A stretch of 64,000 nt of DNA from NCBI RefSeq assembly GCF_000517065.1, contig NZ_KI912105.1:1596405-1660404 (forward strand), in the 5' to 3' direction. This DNA comes from Alkaliflexus imshenetskii DSM 15055 (lineage in GTDB: Bacteria; Bacteroidota; Bacteroidia; Bacteroidales; Marinilabiliaceae). The position numbers and the translations under genes are program-made. The notes beneath the pieces were generated by a model. That model saw nothing but the letters and a program-made list of their open reading frames with translations, had not been told where the DNA came from and searched no databases. Positions 53,119 to 64,000 of the stretch are shown piece by piece (the first letter of the stretch is position 1; each line of letters begins with the position of its first letter).

Positions 53119-55974
53119 ATGCAAACGCTGCTTTCAGTTCCGGAGAATCTGGTATCCGTTTTCGACCAACTTATTCCGCAGGGAAAAGAGAACCGGTTGG
53201 TATTGGCCGACCCTGCAGGTGTAAAGGTAGGCTCGGGAGGCGGCACCGCCTGGCTTTTGGCAAATCATTACCAAAAATCCGGACATAAGCGCTTTGACAG
53301 CTATTTGTCATTCGGAAAAAAAATAATTATTCATGCCGGAGGGCAAAGCAGACGCTTGCCAGCCTATGCACCTTCCGGCAAATTACTTACGCCCATTCCG
53401 GTGTTTCGCTGGAGCAGAGGCCAAAACCTGCATCAGAACCTTCTGGATTTGCAGTTGCCACTGTATCAGCAATTGATGCTGGCTTCGGATACTCAAAGCA
53501 ACACCCTGATTGCAAGCGGCGATGTGCTTATACTGAACGAATCGCCGATACATGCGCTTCCCAAGGCCGATGTGGTATGTCTGGGTATCTGGGTAGACCC
53601 ACACCTGGCTTCGCGACACGGCGTATTTTTCACCCCTCGTAACAATACCGGCCAACTGAGTTTCATGCTCCAAAAGCCATCGCACAACCTGATTGAAAAC
53701 CTTGCCATCAGCCATCTGTTTATGATGGACATTGGCATCTGGATTTTGAGCGATAAGGCCGTTCAGGTTCTGATGCGAAAATGTGGGTGGAATGATGCTA
53801 AATTCAAAAACGGCACCCCCGATTTTTATGACCTTTACAGCACCTTTGGCACCTGCCTGGGCACCGAGCCCCAAAATTCCGATGGTGAAATATCAGAATT
53901 ATCGGTAGCCATCGTGCCACTGGACAAAGGAGAATTCTATCATTACGGCACAAGCCTGGAGCTCATCACCTCCACCGAAAAAATTCAAAACCAGGTGAAG
54001 GATCAGCGTGCCATTTGGCATCATCGCGTAAAGCCGCATCCATCAATGTTTGTGCAGAACGCAGTAACTGAAATGCCCCTCAACAGCCAAAATCACCATG
54101 TCTGGATTGAGAACAGCTACATTCCGGCCTCATGGCAACTAAACCATCACCACATCCTAACCGGAATTCCTGAAAACAACTGGCATATCAACCTGCCATC
54201 GGGCATCTGTCTGGATGTGGTTCCAGTGGATGAGGATAAATTCTGTCTGCGCCCTTACGGTATGGACGATGCCTTTAGTGGACAAGCTGCGGTTGCCGCA
54301 TGGATGGGCATCCCATTGTCACAATGGCTCGCCGAACGCACTTTCACTTTCGAGGCATCGGGCATAAATCCACAGGAAGACATCCAAAACACACCATTAT
54401 TTCCGGTGGTGGATGGCAAAACGCTCAATCAGGAGTTGGTTAACTGGATGTTGACGCATGAACCCCTTTCGGAAACAATGGCGGCAGTTTGGCTTCACAG
54501 CGAACGGTTATCGGCCAACCAGATAAGCGCCCGGGCCAACTTGAGCCGGCTGTTTGCCATGCGCGACAAATTTGCATGGAAGACCATACCGAAGTTGGCC
54601 GAAAACCACAAACGCAGCGTTTTTTATCAAACCGATTTGAAAGCACTGGCCATTGGTTTTGGGGAAGGGAAAGCCCCGCTGCCATCACTCCCTGACAGCG
54701 ACGAGTCACCACTGACCAGAGCACGCGACCTGATGTTGCGCGCTGAAGTGGACCGGATAAATGGGAAAATAGCTGGTGCCAACGAATTGATGGCGTATAA
54801 AGTGCTCCAGGATGCTATCAGGGAAACCGGAGAAAACCAGGAATTACCAAATCTCAGTGTATTTCCCGACCAGATTGTTTGGGGACGCAGTCCAGCACGG
54901 CTCGACATGGCCGGCGGATGGTCCGACACCCCACCCTATTGCATTCAGTCGGGCGGAGCAGTGGTGAATCTGGCTGTTGACCTCAACGGTCAGCCGCCTC
55001 TTCAGGTATTCGTGCGCTTGTCAGACCAGCCTGACATAACCTTACGCAGCATCGACAACGGCGTATCAGAAAAAATTACCACGTACGAAGAACTGGGTGA
55101 TTATGCCAATGTAGGTTCCGCATTTTCGATACCCAAAGCCGCATTGTGTCTGGCAGGGTTTCATCCTGACTACTGTCGGGAAAAATTCAGTTCACTGAAA
55201 ACACAACTTCAGGCATTTGGTGGCGGCATTGAAGTGTCACTGCTGGTGGCGATTCCCAAAGGTTCCGGTCTTGGAACAAGCTCCATTCTGGCCGCCACCA
55301 TCATGGGTGCACTTTCAGATTTTTGCGCACTGAGCTGGAACAACCAGACCATCTGCCATAAAACACTCATTCTGGAACAAATGCTCACCACAGGCGGTGG
55401 ATGGCAAGATCAGTACGGCGGTATTTATCCGGGCATCAAACTATTAACTTCACAACCGGGCTTACAATCAGACATCACAGCCAACTGGCTGCCCGATCTG
55501 CTCTTCAACCTGCCGGATTACCGCGAAAACTGGTTGCTCTATTATACCGGCATCACCCGCGTGGCAAAAAACATCCTTTCAGAAATTGTACGCGGTATGT
55601 TTTTAAATGAAGGTTCGCGCCTTAGAATTCTGGACGCCATAAAAGCCCACGCCGTCACCACGTATGAAGCGGTTCAAAAATGCGATTATGAAGCCACATC
55701 AAAAATGATACTCCATTCGTGGCAGTTAAACAACTTGCTTGACCCCGGCACGAACACACCTGAGATACAAAGCATCATCAACAAAATAAGCGACCTGACT
55801 TATGGATTAAAACTTCTGGGTGCAGGCGGTGGCGGTTACTTGCTGATATGTGCCAAAGATGCCTCAGCAGCCCAACGCATTAAAGAGGTGCTGACAAGTG
55901 AGCCACCCAATAACCGCGCCCGGTTTGTGGATATGCGCCTGAGTATGGCTGGCCTACAGGTGTCACGCTCCTAA
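53119..55974 (+). CDS. fkp: Bifunctional L-fucokinase/GDP-fucose pyrophosphorylase
   Basis: A 951-residue enzyme converting L-fucose to fucose-1-phosphate and then GDP-fucose, used to decorate capsule and glycoproteins in Bacteroides. The N-terminal half is the pyrophosphorylase (HAGGQSRRLPAYAPSGKLLTP, about 73-93). The C-terminal half is a GHMP kinase with RSPARLDMAGGWSDTPPY (about 595-612), IPKGSGLGTSSILAATI (about 712-728) and LLGAGGGGYLL (about 902-912). Length and order match Bacteroides Fkp. It overlaps the convergent waaA stop by 12 bases. Confidence 0.95.
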   Translation: MQTLLSVPENLVSVFDQLIPQGKENRLVLADPAGVKVGSGGGTAWLLANHYQKSGHKRFDSYLSFGKKIIIHAGGQSRRLPAYAPSGKLLTPIPVFRWSRGQNLHQNLLDLQLPLYQQLMLASDTQSNTLIASGDVLILNESPIHALPKADVVCLGIWVDPHLASRHGVFFTPRNNTGQLSFMLQKPSHNLIENLAISHLFMMDIGIWILSDKAVQVLMRKCGWNDAKFKNGTPDFYDLYSTFGTCLGTEPQNSDGEISELSVAIVPLDKGEFYHYGTSLELITSTEKIQNQVKDQRAIWHHRVKPHPSMFVQNAVTEMPLNSQNHHVWIENSYIPASWQLNHHHILTGIPENNWHINLPSGICLDVVPVDEDKFCLRPYGMDDAFSGQAAVAAWMGIPLSQWLAERTFTFEASGINPQEDIQNTPLFPVVDGKTLNQELVNWMLTHEPLSETMAAVWLHSERLSANQISARANLSRLFAMRDKFAWKTIPKLAENHKRSVFYQTDLKALAIGFGEGKAPLPSLPDSDESPLTRARDLMLRAEVDRINGKIAGANELMAYKVLQDAIRETGENQELPNLSVFPDQIVWGRSPARLDMAGGWSDTPPYCIQSGGAVVNLAVDLNGQPPLQVFVRLSDQPDITLRSIDNGVSEKITTYEELGDYANVGSAFSIPKAALCLAGFHPDYCREKFSSLKTQLQAFGGGIEVSLLVAIPKGSGLGTSSILAATIMGALSDFCALSWNNQTICHKTLILEQMLTTGGGWQDQYGGIYPGIKLLTSQPGLQSDITANWLPDLLFNLPDYRENWLLYYTGITRVAKNILSEIVRGMFLNEGSRLRILDAIKAHAVTTYEAVQKCDYEATSKMILHSWQLNNLLDPGTNTPEIQSIINKISDLTYGLKLLGAGGGGYLLICAKDASAAQRIKEVLTSEPPNNRARFVDMRLSMAGLQVSRS

Positions 55975-57198
55975 GATCTCACGCATGATGAGGGGTGTGG
56001 CGCCACACATGCTCTTTACATAAGCACCGGCAGCTTGTCCGGCCTGTATGAGATTCTCTGAAGCGTGGGCATCCCATAATTTCGCCATTACCATATTAAA
56101 ATCATTTTGATTGGCAATGGTGAAGCCCCCGCCAAGGCTAAGTAAATCAACAGCTTCCTTAAATTTTTTGTGGTTGGGACCAAAAATTACAGGCATGTTG
56201 TAGGTGGCAGCTTCCAGCGTATTGTGAATCCCTTTTCCAAACCCACCACCAATATATGCCACACTGCCATAACGATAGATGGATGACAGCAGCCCGATGG
56301 TATCGATGATTAAAACTCTGGCGCTGGATGGCACTTCGCCCTGAAGCTGTGAAAATCGCACAACAGGCACGGTGAATCGCTTTACCAGTTGAGATACATG
56401 ACCATCGTGCACTTCATGGGGCGCAATGATGAACTTTACATTGGCAGGCGCACCATTAATGTAGTCGGCCAGAATGGCCTCATCGGCAGGCCATGAGCTG
56501 CCTGCCACAAGCACCCGCGCATCCTTTGAAAAAGCCTCTGCAACTGGCACATCTGCAGCCGACTTTGCAATGGCAGATACCCGGTCGAATCGCGTATCGC
56601 CGGCCACAACGGTATTCTGAAGCCCAATGCTGTGAAGCAGTTTCTCCGACTTTTCATCCTGCACATAAAATCTGGTGACGCATCCCAAAATCTTGCGAAA
56701 CCATGCACCATAAGATTTGAAAAACACCTGATTATCTCTGAAAATGGCTGACACCATGTAAAGTGGAATACCTGCTTTCTTCAACTCGTTAAAGTAATGA
56801 AACCAATACTCATACTTTACAAAAAATACCTTTGAAGGATTTACTGTTTTTATGAATCGGAGTGCATTGCTTTTGGTGTCCGAGGGAAGATACACCACTG
56901 CATCGGCCATGTTATAGCTTTTGCGCACTTCATATCCCGACGGAGAAAAGAAAGTAAGTACAATTTTTACGTTAGGATTCTCTTTTCGGATGGCTTCGAT
57001 GAGTGGGCGTCCTTGCTCAAACTCACCCAGTGAAGCACAATGCACCCAAATCACCTCGCCTGACCAATCGATGGCAGAGAGCTTCTGCCAGGTTTGTAAA
57101 CGGCCTTTGTTGATGAGCGCAGCACGCTCATTGAATGGTGAGGCCAGTTTGGTGGCCAGAGAAAATAACCGGATTCCGGCATCGTATAATAACTTCAT
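55963..57198 (-). CDS. waaA: Kdo transferase (3-deoxy-D-manno-octulosonic acid transferase)
   Basis: A 411-residue glycosyltransferase that adds Kdo to lipid A at the inner membrane. Markers are the N-terminal membrane anchor, VHCASLGEFEQGRPLIEAIR near 44 (catalytic Glu in SLGEFEQG), VYLPSDTK near 98, KYEYWFHYF near 122 and the C-terminal GGGFGKGIHNTLEAATYNMPVIFGPNHKKF. ATG at 57198 is the family-typical start, though the reading frame is open to 57345. Confidence 0.92.
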   Translation of the reverse strand: MKLLYDAGIRLFSLATKLASPFNERAALINKGRLQTWQKLSAIDWSGEVIWVHCASLGEFEQGRPLIEAIRKENPNVKIVLTFFSPSGYEVRKSYNMADAVVYLPSDTKSNALRFIKTVNPSKVFFVKYEYWFHYFNELKKAGIPLYMVSAIFRDNQVFFKSYGAWFRKILGCVTRFYVQDEKSEKLLHSIGLQNTVVAGDTRFDRVSAIAKSAADVPVAEAFSKDARVLVAGSSWPADEAILADYINGAPANVKFIIAPHEVHDGHVSQLVKRFTVPVVRFSQLQGEVPSSARVLIIDTIGLLSSIYRYGSVAYIGGGFGKGIHNTLEAATYNMPVIFGPNHKKFKEAVDLLSLGGGFTIANQNDFNMVMAKLWDAHASENLIQAGQAAGAYVKSMCGATPLIMREILGA

Positions 57199-57291
57199 AT
57201 AATTGTTTGTAGAATCTGCACAAAAATACAACATCGCTCCTGACCGCCTTACATTTTTAGTCGAAAAAAGCTGGATCCGTGTAAAATCTTT

Positions 57292-57299
57292 TACTTTTG
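57292..57299 (+). promoter_or_regulatory. Putative -7 box of glnS
   Basis: TACTTTTG matches TAnnTTTG 27 bases before the glnS ATG. The -33 element is not a clear TTG. Confidence 0.45.
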
Positions 57300-57326
57300 T
57301 AGGTTGAGAAAAAACATAGCGAATAT

Positions 57327-59027
<1,701 letters not shown>

Positions 59028-59052
59028 CGGAGCAATACACTTCAAAACAGTT

Positions 59053-59107
59053 AACAGATAAGAAGAATGGTGCAATATTTACGCCGGGATTCTTATCTGT
59101 TTTTTTT
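59053..59107 (+). terminator. Terminator of glnS
   Basis: A 12-bp stem AACAGATAAGAA/TTCTTATCTGTT (59053-59064 and 59090-59101) with a 25-nt loop, then T8. It lies directly before the reductase gene. Confidence 0.75.
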
Positions 59108-59116
59108 CGAAAAGCT

Positions 59117-59692
59117 ATGAAAGTACTCGCCATCAATGGAAGCCCGCGAAAAGGCGGCAACACAGAAATCGCGCTCAGAGAGACACTAAAAGTGCTGAGT
59201 TCACATGGCATCGAAACTGAGCTTTATCAATTGGGTGGCCGGCAAGTGCATGGATGCACTGCCTGCAACAAATGCCGACAGATGGCCGATGGCAAATGTC
59301 ACATAAAAAATGAGGTCATACAGGAATGCATCGACAAGATGCGTGAGGCTGACGGCATTCTGCTCGGTTCACCGGTCTATTTTTCAGATGTAAGCACCGA
59401 GATGAAGGCTCTGATGGATGTGTCGGGATATGTGATGCGGGGCTGCGGCAATCCTCTTCGCCGCAAAGTGGGGGCGGCGGTGGTAGTGGCACGTCGCGCT
59501 GGTGGTACCAATACGTTCGACAGCATCAACCACTTCTTTCTAATCAACGAGATGATTGTGCCTGGCTCATCATACTGGAACATTGCATTTGGCAAGGAGA
59601 AAGGCGATGTGCTGAATGACACCGAAGGCATTAAAACCATGCACACCCTGGGCGAAAACATGGCGTGGCTGCTTCAAAAGATAAACAGATGA
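59117..59692 (+). CDS. NAD(P)H-dependent FMN reductase, flavodoxin-fold (iron-sulfur flavoprotein type)
   Basis: A 191-residue flavodoxin-fold protein. The phosphate-binding loop is NGSPRKGGNTE (about 6-16). A Cys pair and neighbours (CTACNKCRQ ... GKCHIKN, about 47-62) resemble iron-sulfur flavoproteins of this group. The flavin-binding stretch GSPVYFSDVSTEMKALMD lies near 80. Redox partner unknown. ATG at 59117 gives the standard start. An in-frame extension to 59006 would run through the terminator. Confidence 0.85.
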   Translation: MKVLAINGSPRKGGNTEIALRETLKVLSSHGIETELYQLGGRQVHGCTACNKCRQMADGKCHIKNEVIQECIDKMREADGILLGSPVYFSDVSTEMKALMDVSGYVMRGCGNPLRRKVGAAVVVARRAGGTNTFDSINHFFLINEMIVPGSSYWNIAFGKEKGDVLNDTEGIKTMHTLGENMAWLLQKINR

Positions 59693-59721
59693 CAACTAGA
59701 ACTGCACACCAAAAATGCGCC

Positions 59722-59807
59722 GAGCCAACGGCTCTCGCATAGAGCGTGGCATCACAACCAGAATGGACTAAAGTCCATCCTTACAAGATGGTTCGAGCCT
59801 ATGGCTC
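59722..59807. repeat. REP-like palindromic intergenic element
   Basis: Three small palindromes occur in a row: GAGCC-aac-GGCTC (59722-59734), ATGGACT-AA-AGTCCAT (59763-59778) and GAGCC-tat-GGCTC (59795-59807). The first and last are almost the same unit. This looks like dispersed Bacteroidota repeats of REP type. No transposase is nearby. Confidence 0.6.
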
Positions 59808-59817
59808 TGGCAAACGC

Positions 59818-60603
59818 TTACCTATCCAGCCATTTCTTGAAAATATTGGCTTTTTTGCGACTTACGATGATTTTTTCAGCTGCAATGGTATTGAGCTTCA
59901 GGATTAATTTACCCCCAAAATAGTTCTCAATCTGCTTAATAGCCTCTATGTTGACAATATACTGGCGGTTAGCTCTAAAGAATGAGTCGCTGTATAGCTC
60001 CTCCTCCAGTTTTTCGAGTGAGAAATCGATGGCATGTACTTTACCTGTGAAAGTGTATGCAAGCGTAACTTTCTCATCTACTTTAAAGAAAGCCACATCG
60101 TCCACCGCCAACTGAACATAGCCATCGACCTTGGTTACCATGATGCGTTTACGGTATCTGGGACGCATCTGCTCAATGAGTCTGGCCAGTTCGCCATACT
60201 TTTTCTGTCCATTTAACTGGTTGAATGCTTCAAAGGTTCCCGCAATGTTTCCGATTTTATCAAACACCTTTCGCAAATCGTCGGGTTTAACGGGCTTTAA
60301 AAGATAAGCCAGACTATTGTATTCAAAAGCATTCATCACATACTCATCGTATGCGGTTGTAAACACTATGCCTTTGTTGCTTACATCTACCGCATCAAAT
60401 ATGGAAAAGCAAATGCCATCAGACAATTGGATGTCCATAAAAATAAGACACGGTTCGGGATTGGCATTGAGCCATGCCACAGTATCCTCTACCCCGGTAA
60501 GTTCGGCCACAATCTGACAATCGGGATTTATCTCCTCAATCATGCGACGTAACATACGTGCCAACAAGGGCTCGTCTTCAACAATAATGGCGTTAAACTT
60601 CAT
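59818..60603 (-). CDS. LytTR-family response regulator
   Basis: A 261-residue regulator: receiver domain (about 1-120) with phospho-acceptor Asp in CLIFMDIQLSDG (about 57) and the usual DEPLLARM start, and LytTR DNA-binding domain (about 150-260) with FFRANRQYIVNIEAI. It is paired with the kinase gene just upstream on the same strand. Likely target genes include the TolC/RND efflux set in the same direction, but this is inference. Confidence 0.9.
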   Translation of the reverse strand: MKFNAIIVEDEPLLARMLRRMIEEINPDCQIVAELTGVEDTVAWLNANPEPCLIFMDIQLSDGICFSIFDAVDVSNKGIVFTTAYDEYVMNAFEYNSLAYLLKPVKPDDLRKVFDKIGNIAGTFEAFNQLNGQKKYGELARLIEQMRPRYRKRIMVTKVDGYVQLAVDDVAFFKVDEKVTLAYTFTGKVHAIDFSLEKLEEELYSDSFFRANRQYIVNIEAIKQIENYFGGKLILKLNTIAAEKIIVSRKKANIFKKWLDR

Positions 60604-60607
60604 AATA

Positions 60608-60653
60608 TAGATGCTAGATGATTAGATGTTAGGTGGCTAGATGTTAGATGATT
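60608..60653. repeat. Short TAGATG-type direct repeats
   Basis: TAGATG recurs about five times within the 112-bp gap between regulator and kinase genes (with GATTA and GTTAG spacers). Low-complexity repeat. No coding sense. Confidence 0.6.
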
Positions 60654-60715
60654 AACTGTGATTGACTGATTAAGGTTATTATCAGATGCTTAGATTCAAT
60701 TCAAACTCTGAACAG

Positions 60716-61765
60716 CTAAAGCATTGGCACTTTTACTTTAAAATAGTCGGCTCCGCTATCCACCTCAACATCGGCATTAGAATCCAAAAAAGCATATCTT
60801 CTGGATAAGTTTGATAGTCCGGTGTTGGTGGAATAGGTGGATGTTTTGCGCTGCAAATTATTGGTCACGCAGAGCTTGTTCCCTTCCACAGATATATCAA
60901 TTTGTAACGGTTTAGTAGATGTGGCCACATTGTGTTTAATGGCATTCTCCACCAAAAACTGCAAACACAGGGGCGGCACTTTGCGCGAAAGATACGCGTC
61001 ATCCACATGGATTCCCACCAGAAGCCCCTCGCCCAGTCTCTGACCGTGCAGCCCCAGATAGGAGCGGATGAATTCAACCTCCTCGTGAAGGGTTATTGTT
61101 TTATGACGGGTACTCATCAACACATATCGGTACACATCGGTAAAATCGCCTGCAAACTTAACAGCAGCATCTGCATCCTGACGAATGAGTGCCATCAGCG
61201 TACTCAGGTTGTTAAACAGGAAATGTGGATTTATCTGATCCTGAAGTGCCGAATAGTCAAGTTCCAGTTTTTGACGATTCAACCGCTCATTTTCTACAAT
61301 GTACCTGTTGAGCGTAACGTGAAAGTTATGACCAATGAGTACAATCACATATATGATGGCAAAAAGGATGTAGATGGTGATGGCCACATTTATTCGCTCC
61401 GGCTCCGGCTCATGACCTACAGGGACAAAAAAATATGCTGCAATTAACTTCGCAAAGAAACCAATTACGGCCAACCAGGTCATTGCAAAGATAAAGAGCG
61501 ATGCCATTCGCTTGCGAATTGCCTCATGCCATGGAAAGCGCTTTGAAATAATGGCATCGAAAATAAAAATACCCTCGCAAAGCAGCACCAGCACAATGGC
61601 ACTAAAGGTTACCCCACGTGCCTGAAGCGCCACCGGACTATCCTCATCTCTAAGTATAAGAATCATCAATACAGAGATAAGAAAGGCGGACAACAACTCT
61701 ATAAGGATGCGCCGATAGTCGAACATCCTTGCTTTGGGGCACAATTGTAATACTTTCAACGTCAT
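60716..61765 (-). CDS. LytS-type membrane sensor histidine kinase
   Basis: A 349-residue kinase with about four transmembrane helices (20-150) and a cytoplasmic His_kinase domain. The phospho-acceptor motif DQINPHFLFNNLSTL (about 180-194) has the intact His, unlike the homologue at 1603-3480. The ATPase part has LVENAIKHN near 272 (intact N box). It is paired with the LytTR regulator 112 bp downstream. Confidence 0.9.
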   Translation of the reverse strand: MTLKVLQLCPKARMFDYRRILIELLSAFLISVLMILILRDEDSPVALQARGVTFSAIVLVLLCEGIFIFDAIISKRFPWHEAIRKRMASLFIFAMTWLAVIGFFAKLIAAYFFVPVGHEPEPERINVAITIYILFAIIYVIVLIGHNFHVTLNRYIVENERLNRQKLELDYSALQDQINPHFLFNNLSTLMALIRQDADAAVKFAGDFTDVYRYVLMSTRHKTITLHEEVEFIRSYLGLHGQRLGEGLLVGIHVDDAYLSRKVPPLCLQFLVENAIKHNVATSTKPLQIDISVEGNKLCVTNNLQRKTSTYSTNTGLSNLSRRYAFLDSNADVEVDSGADYFKVKVPML

Positions 61766-61783
61766 ATCTATTCAGAATAAATG

Positions 61784-63133
61784 CTATAACAAGCCAACCG
61801 ATTTCATATAAGCCGATTTAACGATTTCGAGATTGGCTCGTGCCTCAACCTGTGCTGCTGATGCCCGTTGCCAGGCTACGCGGGCATTGAGTAAATCGGT
61901 GATATTATTTAATCCTGCATTAAAGCTAATCTCCACCTCGGAGAGTGTTTCCTCTGCCTGCTCCAGATTGACAGCCGCCACATCCACTTTTTGTATGGCT
62001 GTTTCGAGATTGAAGCGGTTTTGTTGCACTTCCAGACTAATTTGTTCGTGAGCATCCTTAAAATTCACCTCTGATTTCATCTGGTTGATGCGCGCCATGT
62101 CGGTTCGGTGCTTTTTATCGCGCCAATGAATGATTGGTATTGAGACACCCGCCCCAACAGTTAAATTCCAACTTCCGGAAACCAGGTTGGGGACATCAAT
62201 GTATCGATAACCAGCCGATACCCCAATCTGCGGCAGGTATTCGCCGCGTACCGAAAGTTTTTCGAGTCTTGCCAGCTCACTTTTCTGCTGCAAGATACGA
62301 AGTTCGGGACGGGCAGAGAAATCATTTTTAATCTCGAATTGCGACAGGCTTTCTGCGGGCGCCTCGTAAACCGCTGTGAGTGGTTCATCGAGGGGACGAC
62401 CTGTGAGCCTGGCGAGGTTCATGCCGGCAATTTTCTGCATATTTTTAACTTCCAGCAATTGCAATCGTGCTTCATTTCGCTGAACGGTGACTTTAAGCAG
62501 TTCGCTGCGAGGCAAAAGACCCAGCTCAAAATGAACTGCCAGTTGAGATTCGAGAGAATCAAGCGCTTCCACATATTTTTGAAGCACCACAACCTGCTCC
62601 TGAATGGCCACCAACCCCCAGAAGGCACGGTCGGTGCCGTGGACCACCTCGGCACGGGTCAAACTGAGCGCTTCACGGGCAATTTCAGCGCCCCGGTCGG
62701 CCATCTGATTGCCGGTTCGCAGGCGTCCTCCGGCATAAACCGGCTGCTGCAGCGATACTTCGGCCATGTAAATTTTCAAGTCATCCATAACCAAATTAAA
62801 ACCGGGAAAATAGGCATCACTGGTGCCCGAGTAGTTTCCAGCGGCAGCAGCTTCGGCACTTTCGGCCGTTGGAAGAAAGAATCCGGGTAATGCAACACCG
62901 CCAAAATCGGGCAGAAACATGAACGAACCCGAGCCATCAACCTTAGGAAGATAAGCAGTACGTGCCGACTTAACAGCCGCTTCGGCATATTGCACATCCA
63001 TGCGAGCCAAATCGAGCGACCGGTTATACTCCAGCGCACTCACACGACTCTCCGCAAGTGTTACGGGTGTTTGAGCCTGCCCGGCAGCAATGCAGGCAAC
63101 TAAACCAATCAAAATATTATAGATACGATTCAT
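61784..63133 (-). CDS. TolC-family outer-membrane efflux protein
   Basis: A 449-residue outer-membrane channel of the TolC/OEP family with a signal peptide (about 1-20, ending GQAQ) and two helical hairpin repeats (LAESRVSALEYNRSLDLARM ..., LEQAEETLSEVEISFNAGLNNITDLLNARVAWQRA). It pairs with the RND pump gene upstream. ATG at 63133 is used. The frame stays open to 63202 but lacks a sensible signal there. Confidence 0.9.
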   Translation of the reverse strand: MNRIYNILIGLVACIAAGQAQTPVTLAESRVSALEYNRSLDLARMDVQYAEAAVKSARTAYLPKVDGSGSFMFLPDFGGVALPGFFLPTAESAEAAAAGNYSGTSDAYFPGFNLVMDDLKIYMAEVSLQQPVYAGGRLRTGNQMADRGAEIAREALSLTRAEVVHGTDRAFWGLVAIQEQVVVLQKYVEALDSLESQLAVHFELGLLPRSELLKVTVQRNEARLQLLEVKNMQKIAGMNLARLTGRPLDEPLTAVYEAPAESLSQFEIKNDFSARPELRILQQKSELARLEKLSVRGEYLPQIGVSAGYRYIDVPNLVSGSWNLTVGAGVSIPIIHWRDKKHRTDMARINQMKSEVNFKDAHEQISLEVQQNRFNLETAIQKVDVAAVNLEQAEETLSEVEISFNAGLNNITDLLNARVAWQRASAAQVEARANLEIVKSAYMKSVGLL

Positions 63134-63239
63134 AACCAGATAATATAAACGGCGGGGAAAACGGGGAAGCAGCCAGTGCCGTTGCACCGCACACTTCCCC
63201 AACCTAACCCAAGCATTAACGAAAATGAAAAAACAAGAC

Positions 63240-64000
63240 TTAATAGGCTTTCTTTTTACCGATGATGGCTAGCTTGCCAGTATCGATGCGATAAAATAGC
63301 GCATAAAGCACCGGCACCACCAACAATGTGATAATGGTTCCGAACAGAAGCCCAAACATGATGGCCACTGCCATTCCCTGGAAAATAGGGTCGAAAAGCA
63401 ATGGAAACATGCCCAAAATTGTTGTGAGCGATGCCATTGACACAGGTCTAACCCTGGAAACAGCTGCACGGATAATGGCAATCACCGGCATCTTACCCGA
63501 TTTTATTTCGATGTTGATTTGGTCGAGCAACACCACTGTGTTTTTAATCATCATCCCGATGAGTCCAAGCCCGCCAACAATGGCGATGAAACCAAAATTC
63601 ATCCGCGTCACAAGAAAGCCGAATATGATACCAATAAAAGCAAGCGGCACAATCAGGAAAATGATAACCGGCTGTCGGAAATTATTGAATAGCCCAATGG
63701 CAATAAGTGCCATTAAAAGGAGAGCCAGTGGCAAATTTTCCAAAAGCGCCCGGTTTGCGGTGTTGCTGTCCTTGAACTCCCCATGCCACTCCAGTTTATA
63801 GCCATCGGGCAACGGAAGGTTCTCTATATCGGCTCTAAAACGTGCCAACACAGCCGGTGCGGTAAGACCGTGGGCAGGGTCGCACTGCACTTTTATGGCC
63901 CGCTCGCCATTGTATCGTTTGATGAGATAAAACTCACGGTCCACACCCAAAGTATCGATAACCTGCGCAAGCGGCACACTGCTCTGCGAATAGTTGCCCC
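63240..64000 (-). CDS. RND efflux transporter (AcrB family), C-terminal part
   Basis: The open frame runs past the window edge (no start inside). It encodes the last 253 residues of an RND inner-membrane pump: end of the periplasmic porter domain (NYSQSSVPLAQVIDTLG) and the last transmembrane helices (LLLMALIAIGLFNNFRQPVII, GLGLIGMMIKNTVVLLDQIN, GMFPLLFDPIFQGMAVAIM). GxxxGxxxxNxxVLLD-like pattern is present. It lies 106 bp before the TolC gene in the same direction, a full efflux operon. Confidence 0.9.
   Translation of the reverse strand, partial: GNYSQSSVPLAQVIDTLGVDREFYLIKRYNGERAIKVQCDPAHGLTAPAVLARFRADIENLPLPDGYKLEWHGEFKDSNTANRALLENLPLALLLMALIAIGLFNNFRQPVIIFLIVPLAFIGIIFGFLVTRMNFGFIAIVGGLGLIGMMIKNTVVLLDQINIEIKSGKMPVIAIIRAAVSRVRPVSMASLTTILGMFPLLFDPIFQGMAVAIMFGLLFGTIITLLVVPVLYALFYRIDTGKLAIIGKKKAY

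Noticed and set aside
52983-53246. Minus-strand frame over the start of fkp
   Set aside because: Opposite-strand shadow of the fkp N-terminus. No start signal or family features.

Overview
The window is a chromosomal segment of a Bacteroidota bacterium, probably a Bacteroidales/Marinilabiliales-type organism. The evidence is a SusC/SusD glycan-uptake locus, many lipoprotein signals, a bifunctional fkp gene, a family S46 peptidase, LytTR-type two-component systems, and promoter boxes of the Bacteroidota TTG-N19-21-TAnnTTTG type. I saw no rRNA, tRNA or CRISPR array.

Host left part (1-16448): the 3' end of an S46 dipeptidyl-peptidase, a marC-rnhA pair, a TPR sensor kinase whose phospho-acceptor His is replaced by Gly, and then the downstream part of a polysaccharide utilisation locus (PUL) on the minus strand. 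Along transcription this is susD, a GH30 glycosidase, a SusE/F-like glycan-binding lipoprotein, a second GH30, then (after an opposite-strand gene of unknown function) a GH3 beta-glucosidase. This gene set resembles known beta-1,6-glucan PULs.

Prophage (16449-49662, 33,214 bp): a complete-looking Mu-like transposable phage sits inside the PUL's susC gene. Both boundaries can be set to the base: a 4-bp CAGC/GCTG direct repeat flanks the element, and removing the phage with one repeat copy restores a 3270-nt, 1089-aa susC reading frame. The early end (49.6 kb side) has a repressor facing a small DNA-binding gene, then a MuA-like DDE transposase, a MuB-like ATPase, a second P-loop ATPase, GemA/gp16, DUF3164 and small genes, all on the minus strand. 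The late genes form two divergent operons starting at about 34.1 kb. The plus operon encodes small and large terminase, gp36-like protein, a portal/MuF/nuclease fusion, gpG and a tail-completion protein. The minus operon encodes protease-scaffold, capsid, lysozyme, holin-like protein, a spanin, tail tube, chaperones, tape measure, distal tail, a giant tail-tip protein, a DUF1617-like protein and a DNA adenine methylase. Two copies of a 17-bp near-palindrome 21 bp apart lie between the late operons. A small accessory block (40.1-42.5 kb) includes a lipoprotein and a small HTH-like protein.

Host right part (49663-64000): the 5' half of susC with an STN signalling domain, then its FecR-type anti-sigma factor and ECF sigma factor (all minus strand). 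After these come fkp, waaA, glnS, a flavodoxin-fold reductase, a LytTR response regulator with its LytS-type kinase, a TolC-type outer-membrane protein and the 3' end of an RND pump gene.

The phage therefore cuts a sigma/anti-sigma-controlled PUL in two, destroying its transporter and separating susD and the glycosidases from their native promoter. The most unusual items are the precisely reconstructed insertion, the portal-MuF-nuclease fusion, the paired late-promoter palindromes, the face-to-face early switch, a candidate unimolecular spanin, a candidate structured antisense RNA in the head operon, and twin hairpins with identical CCTCCA loops in front of susC.
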